A DNA stretch of 64,000 nucleotides from Helianthus annuus (GCF_002127325.2 NC_035444.2:33992904-34056903); one strand, 5' to 3'. Positions 42,357 to 54,423 are shown, counted from the stretch's first letter. Notes: generated by a model from the letters alone, not told the origin. Program-made: numbers and translations.

Positions 42357-44151
42357 CCTCACATTGGGTCTAGCCAAGGACCCTTATAAACGTGGCGCAC
42401 CACGGAGGCATTCCGTGGAACTATCCTTAGTTTAGTTTAATCTTTTAGTTTTAATTTGCAGGAATAAAACACACTCGTGGTGGTAATGGATGAAAAAGGG
42501 AACGAGTAAAATGGCCCCATACACAAAGAACGAAGCAACCCGACACAAATCTCCATTACAGAAGGCTCAACACGGGCCGTGCTCAACCAACACGGCCCCG
42601 TGCTGAACCACCTGCAAAAAAAACGCCCAGTTCAGGTAACTGGACACGGGCCGTGTTCACCAGACACGCCCCCGTGTCCAGGCTTCTGTCTCATTTCTTT
42701 AATTTCTGTTACTGGCACCTGAACACGGGGCCGTGTCCGGTCCCCACGGGGCCGTGTCCAGACTGCCAGTAACATAAATCTTTGGTTTTTAACACCACAT
42801 TACACATCCAATCAACCTAAAAATTTATTTTTGGGACACATTGAGGACAATGTGTAATTTAAGTGTGGGGGGGAAGCTAACACTTTGAAATTTTGTAAGT
42901 CCTAACAACAAGCCTTACACAAAACTCTATTGGAACCGCTAAACACCCCAATTTTTTTCAAAAAAATTTTTCATTTTTTTTCTTTTTACTTGTCTGAAGT
43001 TTAAGTTAGGAATCCCAAGATTAATAAGGTTATATTTTTATAAAATTTACAAACGAGAGCGTCGTGATAACAAGAACCAACATAAGAAAATTATGAAACG
43101 GCATATCAAGTCTAGTTAAGATTCGATTATATATACTTGATCACATTAAAGACCCATTCCCACAAAAGTGAGTTTTGAGCCTTTATAGAGCATACAAATT
43201 TACATCTTTAGACTAAATGCTCATTTTTCATTTCTTGTGTGAATAGCCGCTTGGTTCTTACAACTCTAGAACTTGCCACGACGATTCATTCCCGGTCCTT
43301 ACCAACTTAAACCCAAGTAAGTAAATGATAGAGGCATTAGGACTAACCATTTTTCTTTCTACACCATTATTTTTCAATTTTTTTTACCACCTACCCAAAA
43401 ATCCCCATAGTTAACCCCTTTGAGCCTAAACCTTTCGTTTCTTTACCCTAAACCCTTTTTACCCACCAAAAACCCTTTTTATATTTTTTCACCCTTTATT
43501 TTAGTAACAAGCTCGGTTTTTCGCAAGCTCGTTCTTTTATGTGACTAAAAAAAAATGATGGTGAAGTTAAAAACAAACAAAGCTATGCAAACAAAAGTTT
43601 GTTTGGAGAAATACTTCAAAATAGAAAGTCACTAAAAAACAAAATGTGTTACGAAAACCGACGCTTTTTACGCTTTTCGCCCTTTTACTAACCACTAACC
43701 CAACCACCCACCTTTAGCCCAAGCCTAACCCTTCACCCAAAAAGTCCTCATGATATTTACAAAGGTATAAAGTTAAAAAGGAGGAGGATTGATTGCTTGG
43801 CAAGCCTATGGAAGGCGTAAGTTCCATGCCGCTCTCGAGTGATTCACTAAAAATACACCTTCGGCCGAGTGTTGAGTGATTTCTCCCGTGAGGTATGTGA
43901 ACTTGTATATAAATGAAATTTAAAAAAAAGGCATGTTATGCCCAAATAAGTAATTTGTCCTATGAAACGTTCTAAATAAATCATAACGAATAGGATTGTA
44001 AATAAATAAAAATAAAACCCAAAAGATCTTGGATTCCCGACACTCTATGACAAGCCAAAAACCTTCTCTTCTACCCATTCCATTTGGGAGTGTAAGCCAC
44101 ATTTAAAGAGTTTTGCTTGAGGACAAGCAAAAGTTCAAGTGTGGGGGTATT
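42357..44151 (+). other. 3' non-coding region of unit 3
   Basis: Same plan as in unit 1, including both AGGA hairpin/G-run modules (42837-42873 and just before LTR4). Variants (AGTTAAGATTCG, CAAACGAGAGCG, ATAGAAAGTCAC, a 7-G run) match unit 1. Confidence 0.8.
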
Positions 44152-45847
44152 TGATGTGTGTAAAATACAACATATAAATTACATCAAATAAGGCATAAAA
44201 CTAACCCTTTTTAAGTACTAATGTTGGAAAAAGAGTGTTTTTGTCTTCCTTTTGTATTTTCAGGATGAAATGAGCTCAAATTCACAAAAGAAGCAAAAAG
44301 ACAGCTAATTCTAACATAAATACAAGAAAAGGAATGAAAGTAGACTGCCCGAACCCTCAACGACATCCTCCCAAGCGAAGAAGAGAAAACAGAAGCCTGA
44401 ACACGCCCCGTGCTCAGCCAGCACGGGGCCGTGCCCAAGAAGCAGCAGAAAAGACAAACCTGTAGAAGCTTCTATTGCCCACCACGGGGCCGTGTCCAGT
44501 GAGCACGGGGGCGTGGCGAAAGTACAGCAGGCGCATTAATTGTAATTGCGAATTACAATTAATGAAGAGAGAGAGTGTCAGACGGGCACGGGGGCGTGTC
44601 CAGCGGACACGGGGCCGTGCCCAGCCTTCTGTTCAGCCTATAAATAGGAGTGCTTGGTTTCATTCCAACTCATCCCTTGGCACACCACCTCTCTCACACT
44701 TCATCCACCACCCACCACCACCATAACACCATCATCCACCACCATCATCCATTGTCCATCATAGAGTGTGTGAGTCGTCTCGGGATCCAAGATTGATCGT
44801 AAGAGTTCTTGACAATCAAGGCCATGTTTGCCTAAGTCTCTTACATCACTTGGTGAAGACAAGTGTTTAGTATAATACTTTTTATTTTTAATCTTTTGCA
44901 CTTTTTATTTGGTTTTGTATTAATGACTTTAATAACTAGTTACTTATGTTGAAGGTGATCTTTCCTTATCGTTTGTCCGTGGTGTCTTGGCATTATTTTA
45001 CTGTCTATATAAAATAAAAGATTTTCACCATTCATATTTCCACGGTCTATATGGAGGTATGTTGGCTACCTGGTCGGGGGTTAAGGGAACGGTTTGGTAA
45101 GGGTCTTGCCCTTGTTCAGCGTTTAGAGGTCCTGCAAGGGACCTGGGTCAAATTTAGTAGGATCTCCTTCAATGCCCATAGGTATTGGATGGCGGGGATC
45201 CAAATTCTTTGACCCCCTCATAAGTTAACTACTATTAATACTATAACCCGGCTATTTAGGACTGTATCCCTGCTGACTCAGACTACTTAGTCGAGGGTAA
45301 CGTCACCGCCAAAAGCGGGGCCTACCATAATTTGCATTAATAACTTAATTCATTATCTTCCAATAATCCAACCCTTTAGGATTGTATCCTTGCTGACTCA
45401 AACTACTGGGTTGAGGGTAACGTCGCCTTCAAAAGAGGGGCCTACTACAATAACTAAGATAATCTCTTAAACAAGTGCAAAAGTGCGAAAATAATCAAAG
45501 GTTACACTAATACACGAGTCGGATCCAAGTGATTCATCTTGTCTATCTTTTTTTATTTTATTTTTATTTTTCAGCATTTAGTTAGTTTTTATTTTCTTAG
45601 TTTAAAAACATTTTTTTAACTTTTTGATTTGATTAGACGTTGAGGATAAACCGGTACTAAAAGCTCTTGTGTCCTTGGACGACCTCGGTATCTTACCAAC
45701 ACTATACTACGTCCACGATGGGTGCACTTGCCCATATGTGTGTTTAGTGTTAGTGAATATCGTGTTTTATAAATTTAAAACTTGGCTAAAGGTGTAAAAA
45801 AGGGGCTTAATTATATTCTAAAAATATATTACACTACACACGCATCA
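44152..45847 (+). mobile_element. LTR4 of the Athila-like array
   Basis: 1696 bp, with palindrome at 44534-44564 and TATA box at 44639-44646. It shares TTCACAAAAG near 44280 with LTR5, where LTR1-3 have TTCACTAAAG. Confidence 0.92.
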
Positions 45848-45853
45848 AGTTTT

Positions 45854-45870
45854 TGGCGCCGTTGCCGGGG
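45854..45870 (+). other. Primer binding site (tRNA-Asp), unit 4
   Basis: TGGCGCCGTTGCCGGGG lies 6 nt after LTR4. Confidence 0.85.
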
Positions 45871-46249
45871 ACACAAGGATTTTAAGAAAGTTAGGAATCA
45901 ACGGCCTAATCATATTTTTATTTTTCTTTTTAATTTTTTTTAGGATTTTCTTAGTTTTTCAGCTTCTGCAAAGCTCAGCACGTGCCGTGCCTGGTCGGAC
46001 ACGGGCCGTGCCCAGCATCGCTACTGGCAGTTTTTAGTTTTCCAAGTTACAGAAGGCTGACCACGGGGCCGTGTCGGTGCAACACGGGGCCGTGTCCAAC
46101 TTCCAGTAATTGGGATCTGGAAAACAATCACTGTAACTCCGACCACGGGCCGTGTTCGCTGAACACGGGGCCGTGGTGAACTTTCTGACCAGCATTCTTT
46201 TCTGTTTTTATTGCAGGACTTGGAACCAGACGCCAATCTTACATAGTGT
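45871..46249 (+). other. Untranslated leader of unit 4
   Basis: Full-length leader. One hairpin motif has mutated (CACGTGCCGTG near 45980) while the others keep CACGGG(G)CCGTG. Confidence 0.65.
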
Positions 46250-48473
46250 ATGAGCTCCAATTCTAATAGGGATATAAAAGAACCTCTAGAAGAACCCGAA
46301 TGCTTTCTCAGAAAAAGACTAAAAGCTAAAAACCAAGAGAAAGTTTCGGGTGATCTACCTCCAATGGCGGACCAACGTACCCTCATGGATTACCTACGAC
46401 CCACCGTAGGTAACCTAGGCGCTGCTATCAATGCACCGAATGTCGAAGCAAATAACTTCGAACTTCGACCGCACTTAATACAAATGCTCCAAAACTCCGC
46501 AACTTTCCATGGCCTTGCGGACGAGGATCCCCATCTACATATTACTATTTCTTAGAAATAAGTGATACCTTTCGGATCAGTGGAGCATCAAATGACGCCA
46601 TCCCTCCGAATGTTTCCTTTCTCATTAAAAGACCGAGCGAAAGCTTGGCTCAACGCCCTCCCAGCTGGATCGGTAAACACCTGGGATGAACTAGCCCAAA
46701 AATTTCTATATAAGTATTTCCCTCCCGCTAAAACGGCTAAATTAATGACTGAAATTAATACATATTCACAAGAGGACGGGGAATCCTTATATGAAACTTG
46801 GGAAAGGTTCAAGGAGGTTATTACGCAAGTGTCCACATCACGGCCTTGCGATATGGCAACAAGTATCCACTTTCTATAATGGATTGTTGCCACATACAAG
46901 GCAGACACTTGATTCTAGCTCCGGGGGACTTTTAGGTAATCGACGCCCGCATGAAATATATAACCAAATTGAGGAAATTGCTCAAACCAATTTTCAATGG
47001 CACACCCCCCGAGGCAATAAATCTATTGCCCCGGGCGCCCATAAGGTCGATGAAAGCACTTCTTTACAAGCCCAAATCGAGGCCCTTTCTTCAAAAATAA
47101 AAAAATTGGAAATGACAAAAACAGTCTCGGTTATGGCTTGTGAAGGGTGTGGTGGGTCACATGAAAATTGGAGTTGTATGAAAGAAACGGACGATCAACA
47201 AGAATTGGTAAACTACATTGATAATAGACCTAGGCCGTCGGGTCCTCCAACGGGAACATACAACCAACGATGGCGAAACCACCCAAACCTTGGTTGGAGA
47301 GAACCCGACAATAGGAGTAACCAACAAACCCAACGAACAAACTTTCAACAACCAAGAAATGAGTCACAAAATTTCACTCAACAACAAAGTGGACGAGAAA
47401 GGCTTGAAGATACTGTATCTCGCCTCATCTCCGACACTGAAAAGTAAAACTCGGAAAGATTTCTACAATTAGAATCAAATTTTAGAAATCAACAAGCGCA
47501 AAACATAGAAAAACAATTAAATCAAATAGCTCAAAATTTTGCCGAGAGACCGCAAGGCGCATTACCTAGCAATACCGAAACAAACCCAAAAGCGCAAGTT
47601 CATCTCATCACGCTACGAAACCGCACCGTAGGGCCTGCAGAAGCGCCGCCGCCAACAGAAGAAACAGTACCCACACCTCTGCAGGAAAAGAACTCCCCTC
47701 CATCACCAGAGCCTACCAAAGCTCCTCGAGTTCCGTACCCCGGTAGGTTAATTCGTCAGAAGACCAATGAGCAATTCGCGAAGTTCGAAAGTCTATTAAA
47801 GCAATTGCATGTCAATATTCCTTTTATTGAGGTCCTAACCCAAATGCCCAAATACTCTAAGTTCATGAGGGACTTCCTCACTCATAAAAAGAAAATTGAA
47901 AATTTGCAATTAGTCAATTTAGGCGAAGAATGCTCTGCCCTCGTACTCAATAAACTTCCCCAAAAGAAAATCGATCCCGGAAGCTTCACGATTCCTTGTT
48001 CAATAGGGGAGTCCCCCGTTCGTAATGCCCTAGCCGACCTTGGGGCTAGCATTAACCTCATGCCCTCATCAATGTTTAAAAGACTCGGCCTGGGAACCAC
48101 GAGTCCTACAAAAATGAGCATACAACTCGCTGATCGATCCGTCAAATTCCCGCAAGGTGTCATTGAAAATGTCTTGGTAAAAGTAAGCAGATTCGTCTAT
48201 CCAGCCAACTTTGTCATACTCGATATGGAGGAAGACACCGAGGTCCCCCTCATACTAGGGAGACCATTTCTTGCCACCGCACAAGCGGTGGTAGATATGA
48301 ATGACGGAACACTCACCTTGAGGTATGGGGATGATGAAGTAAAATTCGGAGTTGGGAAGAGAATTGAGGACGATGACCCGGTCAACTACATGAAGGTTAT
48401 TGATTCAAGCTTGGATGCTGCTCTCCGACGGTGTAACATGGGACGCCACACATCCCACTCAGAAAATATATAA
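46250..48473 (+). pseudogene. Athila-like gag-protease, unit 4 (broken)
   Basis: Same start as the other units, but the frame is lost early. A deletion near 46548 brings a stop at 46553-46555. Two bases are missing near 46605 and one G is inserted near 46816. A nonsense codon (AAGTAA in place of AAGAAA) lies at 47445-47447, and 6 bp are missing near 47498. The protease half (47805-48473, DLGAS, LGRPFLATA) is still open. It is non-functional as a whole. Confidence 0.88.
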
Positions 48474-50255
48474 CCTCACATTGGGTCTAGCCAAGGACCC
48501 TTATAAACGTGGCGCACCACGGAGGCATTCCGCGGAACTATCCTTAGTTTAGTTTAATCTTTTAGTTTTAATTTGTAGGAATAAAACACACTCGTGGTGG
48601 TAATGGATGAAAAAGGGAACGAGGAAAATGGCCCCATGCACAAAGAACGAAGCAACCCGACACAAATCTCCATTACAGAAGGCTCAACACGGGCCGTGCT
48701 CAACCAACACGGCCCCGTGCTGAACCACCTGCAGAAAAAACGCCCAGTTCAGGTAACTGGACACGGGCCGTGTTCACCAGACACGCCCCCGTGTCCAGGC
48801 TTCTGTCTCATTTCTTTAATTTCTGTTACTGGCACCTGAACACGGGGCCGTGTCCAGACTGCCAGTAACATAAATCTTTGGTTTTTAACACCACATTACA
48901 CATCCAATCAACCTAAAAATTTATTTTTGGGACACATTGAGGACAATGTGTAATTTAAGTGTGGGGGGGGGGGGGAAGCTAACACTTTGAAATTTTGTAA
49001 GTCCTAACAACAAGCCTTACACAAAACTCTATTGGAACCGCTAAACACCCCAAATTTTTTCAAAAAAAATTTTCATTTTTTTTTCTTTTTACTTGTCTGA
49101 AGTTTAAGTTAGGAATCCCAAGATTAATAAGGTTATATTTTTATAAAATTTACAACCGAGAGCGTCGTGATAACAAGAACCAACATAAGAAAATTATGAA
49201 ACGGCATATCAAGTCTAGTTAAAATTCGATTATATATACTTGATCACATTAAAAACCCATTCCCACAAAAGTGAGTTTTGAGCCTTTATAGAGCATACAA
49301 ATTTACATCTTTAGACTAAATGCTCATTTTTCGTTTCTTGTGTGAAAAGCCGCTTGGTTCTTACAACTCTAGAACTTGCCACGACGATTCATTCCCGGTC
49401 CTTACCAACTTAAACCCAAGTAAGTAAATGATAGAGGCATTAGGACTAACCATTTTTCTTTCTACACCATTATTTTTCAATTTTTTTTACCACCTACCCA
49501 AAAATCCCCCTAGTTAACCCCTTTGAGCCTAAACCTTTCGTTTCTTTACCCTAAACCCTTTTTTACCCACCAAAAACCCTTTTTATATTTTTTCACCCTT
49601 TATTTTAGTAACAAGCTCGGTTTTTCGCAAGCTCGTTCTTTTATGTGACTAAAAAAATGATGGTGAAGTTAAAAAACAAACAAAGCTATGCAAACAAAAG
49701 CTTGTTTGGAGAAATACTTCAAAATAAAAAGTCACTAAAAAACAAAATGTGTTACGAAAACCGACGCTTTTTACGCTTTTCGCCCTTTTACTAACCACTA
49801 ACCCAACCACCCACCTTTAGCCCAAGCCTAACCCTTCACCCAAAAAGTCCTCATGATATTTACAAAGATATAAAGTTAAAAAGGAGGAGGATTGATTGCT
49901 TGGCAAGCCTATGGAAGGCGTAAGTTCCATGCCGCTCTCGAGTGATTCACTAAAAATACACCTTCGGCCGAGTGTTGAGTGATTTCTCCCGTGAGGTATG
50001 TGAACTTGTATATAAATGAAATTTAAAAAAAAAGGCATGTTATGCCCAAATAAGTAATTTGTCCTATGAAACGTTCTAAATAAATCATAACGAATAGGAT
50101 TGTAAATAAATAAAAATAAAACCCAAAAGATCTTGGATTCCCGACACTCTATGACAAGCCAAAAACCTTCTTTTCTACCCATTCCATTTGGGAGTGTAAG
50201 CCACATTTAAAGAGTTTTGCTTGAGGACAAGCAAAAGTTCAAGTGTGGGGGTATT
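48474..50255 (+). other. 3' non-coding region of unit 4
   Basis: As in unit 2, whose variants it shares. One of the two CACGGGGCCGTGTCC repeats inside the GTTACTGGCA/TGCCAGTAAC arms has been lost (near 48850), and the internal G-run has grown to 13 G (48963-48975). Confidence 0.8.
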
Positions 50256-51942
50256 TGATGTGTGTAAAATACAACATATAAATTACATCAAATAAGGCAT
50301 AAAACTAACCCTTTTTAAGTACTAATGTTGGAAAAAGAGTGTTTTTGTCTTCCTTTTGTATTTTCAGGATGAAATGAGCTCAAATTCACAAAAGAAGCAA
50401 AAAGACAGCTAATTCTAACATAAATACAAGAAAAGGAATGAAAGTAGACTGCCCGAACCCTCAACGGCATCCTCCCAAGCGAAGAAGAGAAAACAGAAGC
50501 CTGAACACGCCCCGTGCTCAGCCAGCACGGGGCCGTGCCCAAGAAGCAGCAGAAAAGACAAACCTGTAGAAGCTTCTATTGCCCACCACGGGGCCGTGTC
50601 CAGTGAGCACGGGGGCGTGGCGAAAGTACAGCAGGCGCATTAATTGTAATTGCGAATTACAATTAATGAAGAGAGAGAGTGTCAGACGGGCACGGGGGCG
50701 TGTCCAGCGGACACGGGGCCGTGCCCAGCCTTCTGTTCAGCCTATAAATAGGAGTGCTTGGTTTCATTCCAACTCATCCCTTGGCACACCACCTCTCTCA
50801 CACTTCATCCACCACCACCATAACACCATCATCCACCACCATCATCCATTGTCCATCATAGAGTGTGTGAGTCGTCTCGGGATCCAAGATTGATCGTAAG
50901 AGTTCTTGACAATCAAGGCCATGTTTGCCTAAGTCTCTTACATCACTTGGTGAAGACAAGTGTTTAGTATAATACTTTTTATTTTTAATCTTTTGCACTT
51001 TTTATTTGGTTTTGTATTAATGACTTTAATAACTAGTTACTTATGTTGAAGGTGATCTTTCCTTATCGTTTGTCCGTGGTGTCTTGGCATTATTTTACCG
51101 TCTATATAAAATAAAAGATTTTCACCATTCATATTTCCACGGTCTATATGGAGGTATGTTGGCTACCTGGTCGGGGGTTAAGGGAACGGTTTGGTAAGGG
51201 TCTTGCCCTTGTTCAGCGTTTAGAGGTCCTGCAAGGGACCTGGGTCAAATTTAGTAGGATCTCCTTCAATGCCCATAGGTATTGGATGACGGGGATCCAA
51301 ACTCTTTGACCCCCTCATAAGTTAACTACTATTAATACTATAACCCGGCTATTTAGGACTGTATCCCTGCTGACTCAGACTACTTAGTCGAGGGTAACGT
51401 CACCGCCAAAAGCGGGGCCTACCATAATTTGCATTAATAACTTAATTCATTATCTTCCAATAATCCAACCCTTTAGGATTGTATCCTTGCTGACTCAAAC
51501 TACTGGGTTGAGGGTAACGTCGCCTTCAAAAGAGGGGCCTACTACAATAACTAAGATAATCTCTTGAACAAGTGCAAAAGTGCGAAAATAATCAAAGGTT
51601 ATACTAATACACGAGTCGGATCCAAGTGATTCATCTTGTCTATCTGTTTTTATTTTATTTTTATTTTTCAGCATTTAGTTAGTTTTTATTTTCTTAGTTT
51701 AAAAACATTTTTTTAACCTTTGATTTGATTAGACGTTGAGGATAAACCGGTACTAAAAGCTCTTGTGTCCTTGGACGACCTCGGTATCTTACCAACACTA
51801 TACTACGTCCACGATGGGTGCACTTGCCCATATGTGTGTTTAGTGTTAGTGAATATCGTGTTTTATAAATTTAAAACTTGGCTAAAGGTGTAAAAAAGGG
51901 CTTAATTATATTCTAAAAATATATTACACTACACACGCATCA
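50256..51942 (+). mobile_element. LTR5 of the Athila-like array (terminal)
   Basis: 1687 bp, ending CATCA before the ACACG target duplication at 51943-51947. The CCACC run near 50810 is shorter than in the other LTRs. Palindrome at 50638-50668; TATA box at 50743-50750. Confidence 0.92.
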
Positions 51943-52546
51943 ACACGTATATGAGTTTTCCTACTAAATGTTGATAACCAATTATATTGTTCAAAGGACC
52001 AGAATTACTTTCAATAGCAAAGCATTAACAATATGACTTTGTTTCATAGGTACACTAATAGGTTTACACCATAGCATGCCATATTCAGTCAATAAATCAG
52101 TGCAGTGCTTTCTTTGACACAAACAAATACCTGTTTCACAAGTTAACACCTCAATACCTAAAAAATACTTCAACAGACCTAAGTCTTTAATCAAGAATTT
52201 AGTTTTTAAACTTTGTTTTACTTTTCCTATTTCAGATATAGAATTGCCAGTGACAAGAATGTCATCAACATATACTAAAAAACATCAAAGACGTTATTAA
52301 CACTTTTAATAAACAAAGTCGTGTCACACTTGCTTTATACAAACCCAACATAAAGTAATACTCCAACCAGTTTCTCATTCCACATTCTAGGGTCTTCTTT
52401 AAGCCCCGTACAAAGACTTATTAAGTTTACACACTTTAGACACATCATTTGACTGATAACCTTCTGGTAAAGACATATAAACATCCTCATTTAGATTACC
52501 ATATAAAAAGGCATTATTAAAATCTAATTGATCACAAGTTCCAACT
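51943..52546 (-). pseudogene. Ty1/copia pol remnant, reverse transcriptase part
   Basis: The minus strand carries copia reverse-transcriptase motifs in order: [37 protein letters not shown] (catalytic YVDD at 52261-52272), LGLLKYFLGIEVL, GICLCQRKHCTDLL and NIIGYQHLVGKLIYV at the array border. Frame breaks lie between the LYG and YVDD parts. It continues as the RNase H remnant at 8296-8882, with about ten conserved residues missing at the junction. The Athila-like array therefore inserted into an already present copia pol. Confidence 0.85.
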
Positions 52547-52611
52547 CGCGCGAGAAGAAAAAATTCTCACGTTTCTCACAACTCGTGGTGGTTCTCATTT
52601 TAACCGAACCC

Positions 52612-52643
<32 letters not shown>
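52547..52643. repeat. Truncated foldback-element end and (TA)n tract
   Basis: TTCTCACGTTTCTCACAACT and GGTTCTCATTTTAACCGAACC look like one end of a TA-flanked foldback element whose partner arm is missing. A (TA)n tract follows (52612-52643). Confidence 0.4.
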
Positions 52644-52649
<6 letters not shown>

Positions 52650-52975
52650 AGTTCATGCAAGGATCACCTTTATTGCGAGAACCAATGTGAACACAACAAA
52701 ATAAACCCACTACACCACCAAAAACCTAAAAAAACCTAAACCCCCCACGCCCTCGAATCCAAGCTAAATGCTAAAAACTAAACCATAAAGCTAAACCCCC
52801 AAAAAACCTAAAAAAAATCTTTTTTAGTATCCAAATTTTTTATTAACGAAAGTAGCGATTTTTATAAAAAAAATATTAATAATTTTTTGTGTGTTTCTTA
52901 GAATATTTTTAGGTATTTTTTGTTGTGTTCACACTAGTTCTCGCAATAAAGGATGGTTCCTAACGGATCCTTCTC
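52644..52975. mobile_element. TA-flanked foldback element A
   Basis: Inverted arms contain CCTTTATTGCGAGAACCA and GTGTGAACACAACAAAA on the left, with the complement on the right, ending at a (CT)n-(TA)n tract (52976-53012). The interior is AAACCTAAAAA-rich and non-coding. Insertion in (TA)n resembles the microsatellite-targeting Micron-type MITEs described in rice; that comparison is by analogy only. Confidence 0.6.
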
Positions 52976-53012
<37 letters not shown>

Positions 53013-53330
53013 GGGGAAGTTTCAAATGAAAGCCACTAGTTATTGTGAAAACTCGAAAACTAATTAAAAAAGCCAAAAAAACATACCAAATTTGTTTTTT
53101 GCATAATAATTTTCGTTACTTTTAGTATATAAAAAGAATTCAAAAAAAAATTTTTTGTAGTGCATAGGACATGTGTATTATTACACATGTGTAATACAAA
53201 AAAAAATTTATACACAAAAACCTGCGATTTTTTATAAAAAAAATTGAAAAAAAAAATTTGGTTTTTTTTTAGGCTTTTTTTAGTTAGTTTTCGAGTTTTC
53301 ACAATAAAAGTGATTTTCATTTGAACCATC

Positions 53331-53333
<3 letters not shown>
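53013..53333. mobile_element. TA-flanked foldback element B
   Basis: Ends GGGGAAGTTTCAAATGAAA and (complement) GGGGATGGTTCAAATGAAA pair, with arms continuing through GTGAAAACTCGAAAACTAA. An internal ACACATGTGTAATA-type palindrome sits near the middle. (TA)n lies on both sides. Non-coding. Confidence 0.65.
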
Positions 53334-53369
<36 letters not shown>

Positions 53370-53373
<4 letters not shown>

Positions 53374-54075
53374 CAGGATTTAGAGAGAACGCTGAAAAGT
53401 GTGAGAACGGTGAGAACGATTTTGGAGTTGACACGTGGCATTGATGCTAAGTTACACTAAGGGGTAATATTGTCAAAAAACCCACACATATGAACTGGGT
53501 GTTCAAATAAAACGCCATAAAAACATCAAATTCAGAAAAACGGCATGAAAATACCCAGTTAAAACGCCATAAAACACTCAGTTCATAAAAACGCCATGAA
53601 AAACTCAGTTTAAAACGCCATAAAACACCCAGTTCAGAAAAATGCCATGAAAATACCTAGTTAAAACGCCATAAAAACACATAGTTCAGAAAAACGCCAT
53701 AAAAGTAACTAGTCTAAAACGCCATAAAACACCCGGTTCAGAAAATCGTTATAAAACCCATTTCATTTTTTTTCGAAAAGTATATCAATAGTATACTCGT
53801 TGGAAAGATAAAAAACGCTGACTTTTATGGTGTAATTTTTTTTAGAAAATAATCACGTATAAAAAAAGTTATTGACGTTTAAATATGATGGGGGAAAATG
53901 ACATGTGATTAGCATGTGCACCCTTGTTTGGATCTTCCAATTTTACCCCTCCTGGTAGTTATAAGGTTCCCATTATTTACAAAAAAAGTCACCACATCAT
54001 CTTAGGCACAAATCACAAAGATCCTATGGCTGAAAATAGTTCTCATACTTCAAATCGTTCTCTCCTGATCCCGTT

Positions 54076-54077
<2 letters not shown>
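53370..54077. mobile_element. TA-flanked foldback element C with CGCCATAAAA repeats
   Basis: Subterminal arms share GAGAACG and GATCAGGA/GTCAGGAT motifs in inverted order, and (TA)n lies at both borders. From about 53505 to 53760 the unit AAAACGCCATAAAA...CAGTTCAG recurs about eight times with spacing of roughly 30-40 bp. Open frames here are incidental. Confidence 0.55.
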
Positions 54078-54109
<32 letters not shown>

Positions 54110-54111
<2 letters not shown>

Positions 54112-54415
54112 ATTTAAGATCTTTTTATCATCTATTATATGTATTTTTGTGATTACATACATGTTAAAAGTAGTTTATATATGTTTATTTGCCAAAATTA
54201 TATATATGTAAAAAAACTAGTTTACATATGTGTAATTATAAAATTACATATAAAAAATGATAAAATTACTCTTAACATGTATGTAATCGTAAAAATACAC
54301 ATAATAAATGATAAAATTATCCTAAACATAAAAATATATAAATAAAAAGATTGTTTATTAGGAGTTCTGCGAGTTTTGTAAATATTTATGGTTCTGAAAT
54401 AATCCTGGCCCTATA
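54110..54415. mobile_element. Probable TA-flanked element D (one clear end)
   Basis: AT-rich DNA with inverted phrases GATTACATACATGTTAA and (complement-like) TTAACATGTATGTAATC. The right border GGCCCTATACATATA resembles the other element ends. The left end is not defined. Confidence 0.35.
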
Positions 54416-54423
54416 CATATATA

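Larger units (their letters stand above)
8888..51942 (+). mobile_element. Tandem array of an Athila-like gag-only LTR retrotransposon
   Basis: The array is LTR1-int1-LTR2-int2-LTR3-int3-LTR4-int4-LTR5, with each internal LTR shared by two units and one target duplication outside. Each internal region has a primer site complementary to the 3' end of plant tRNA-Asp, a gag-protease frame of 743 codons or its remains, and about 1.8 kb of 3' non-coding DNA ending in a polypurine tract. Reverse transcriptase, RNase H and integrase are absent from every unit, so the enzymes must have come from elsewhere. The gag and protease motifs and the tRNA-Asp primer site fit the Athila lineage of Ty3/gypsy. 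Single-TSD flanking indicates one insertion followed by unequal recombination. Two nested copia elements occupy 24208-40759. Confidence 0.9.

Noticed and set aside
8888..51942. Endogenous pararetrovirus integration
   Set aside because: LTRs with TG...CA ends, 5-bp target duplications and tRNA primer sites define LTR retrotransposons; no movement-protein or coat-protein region is present.
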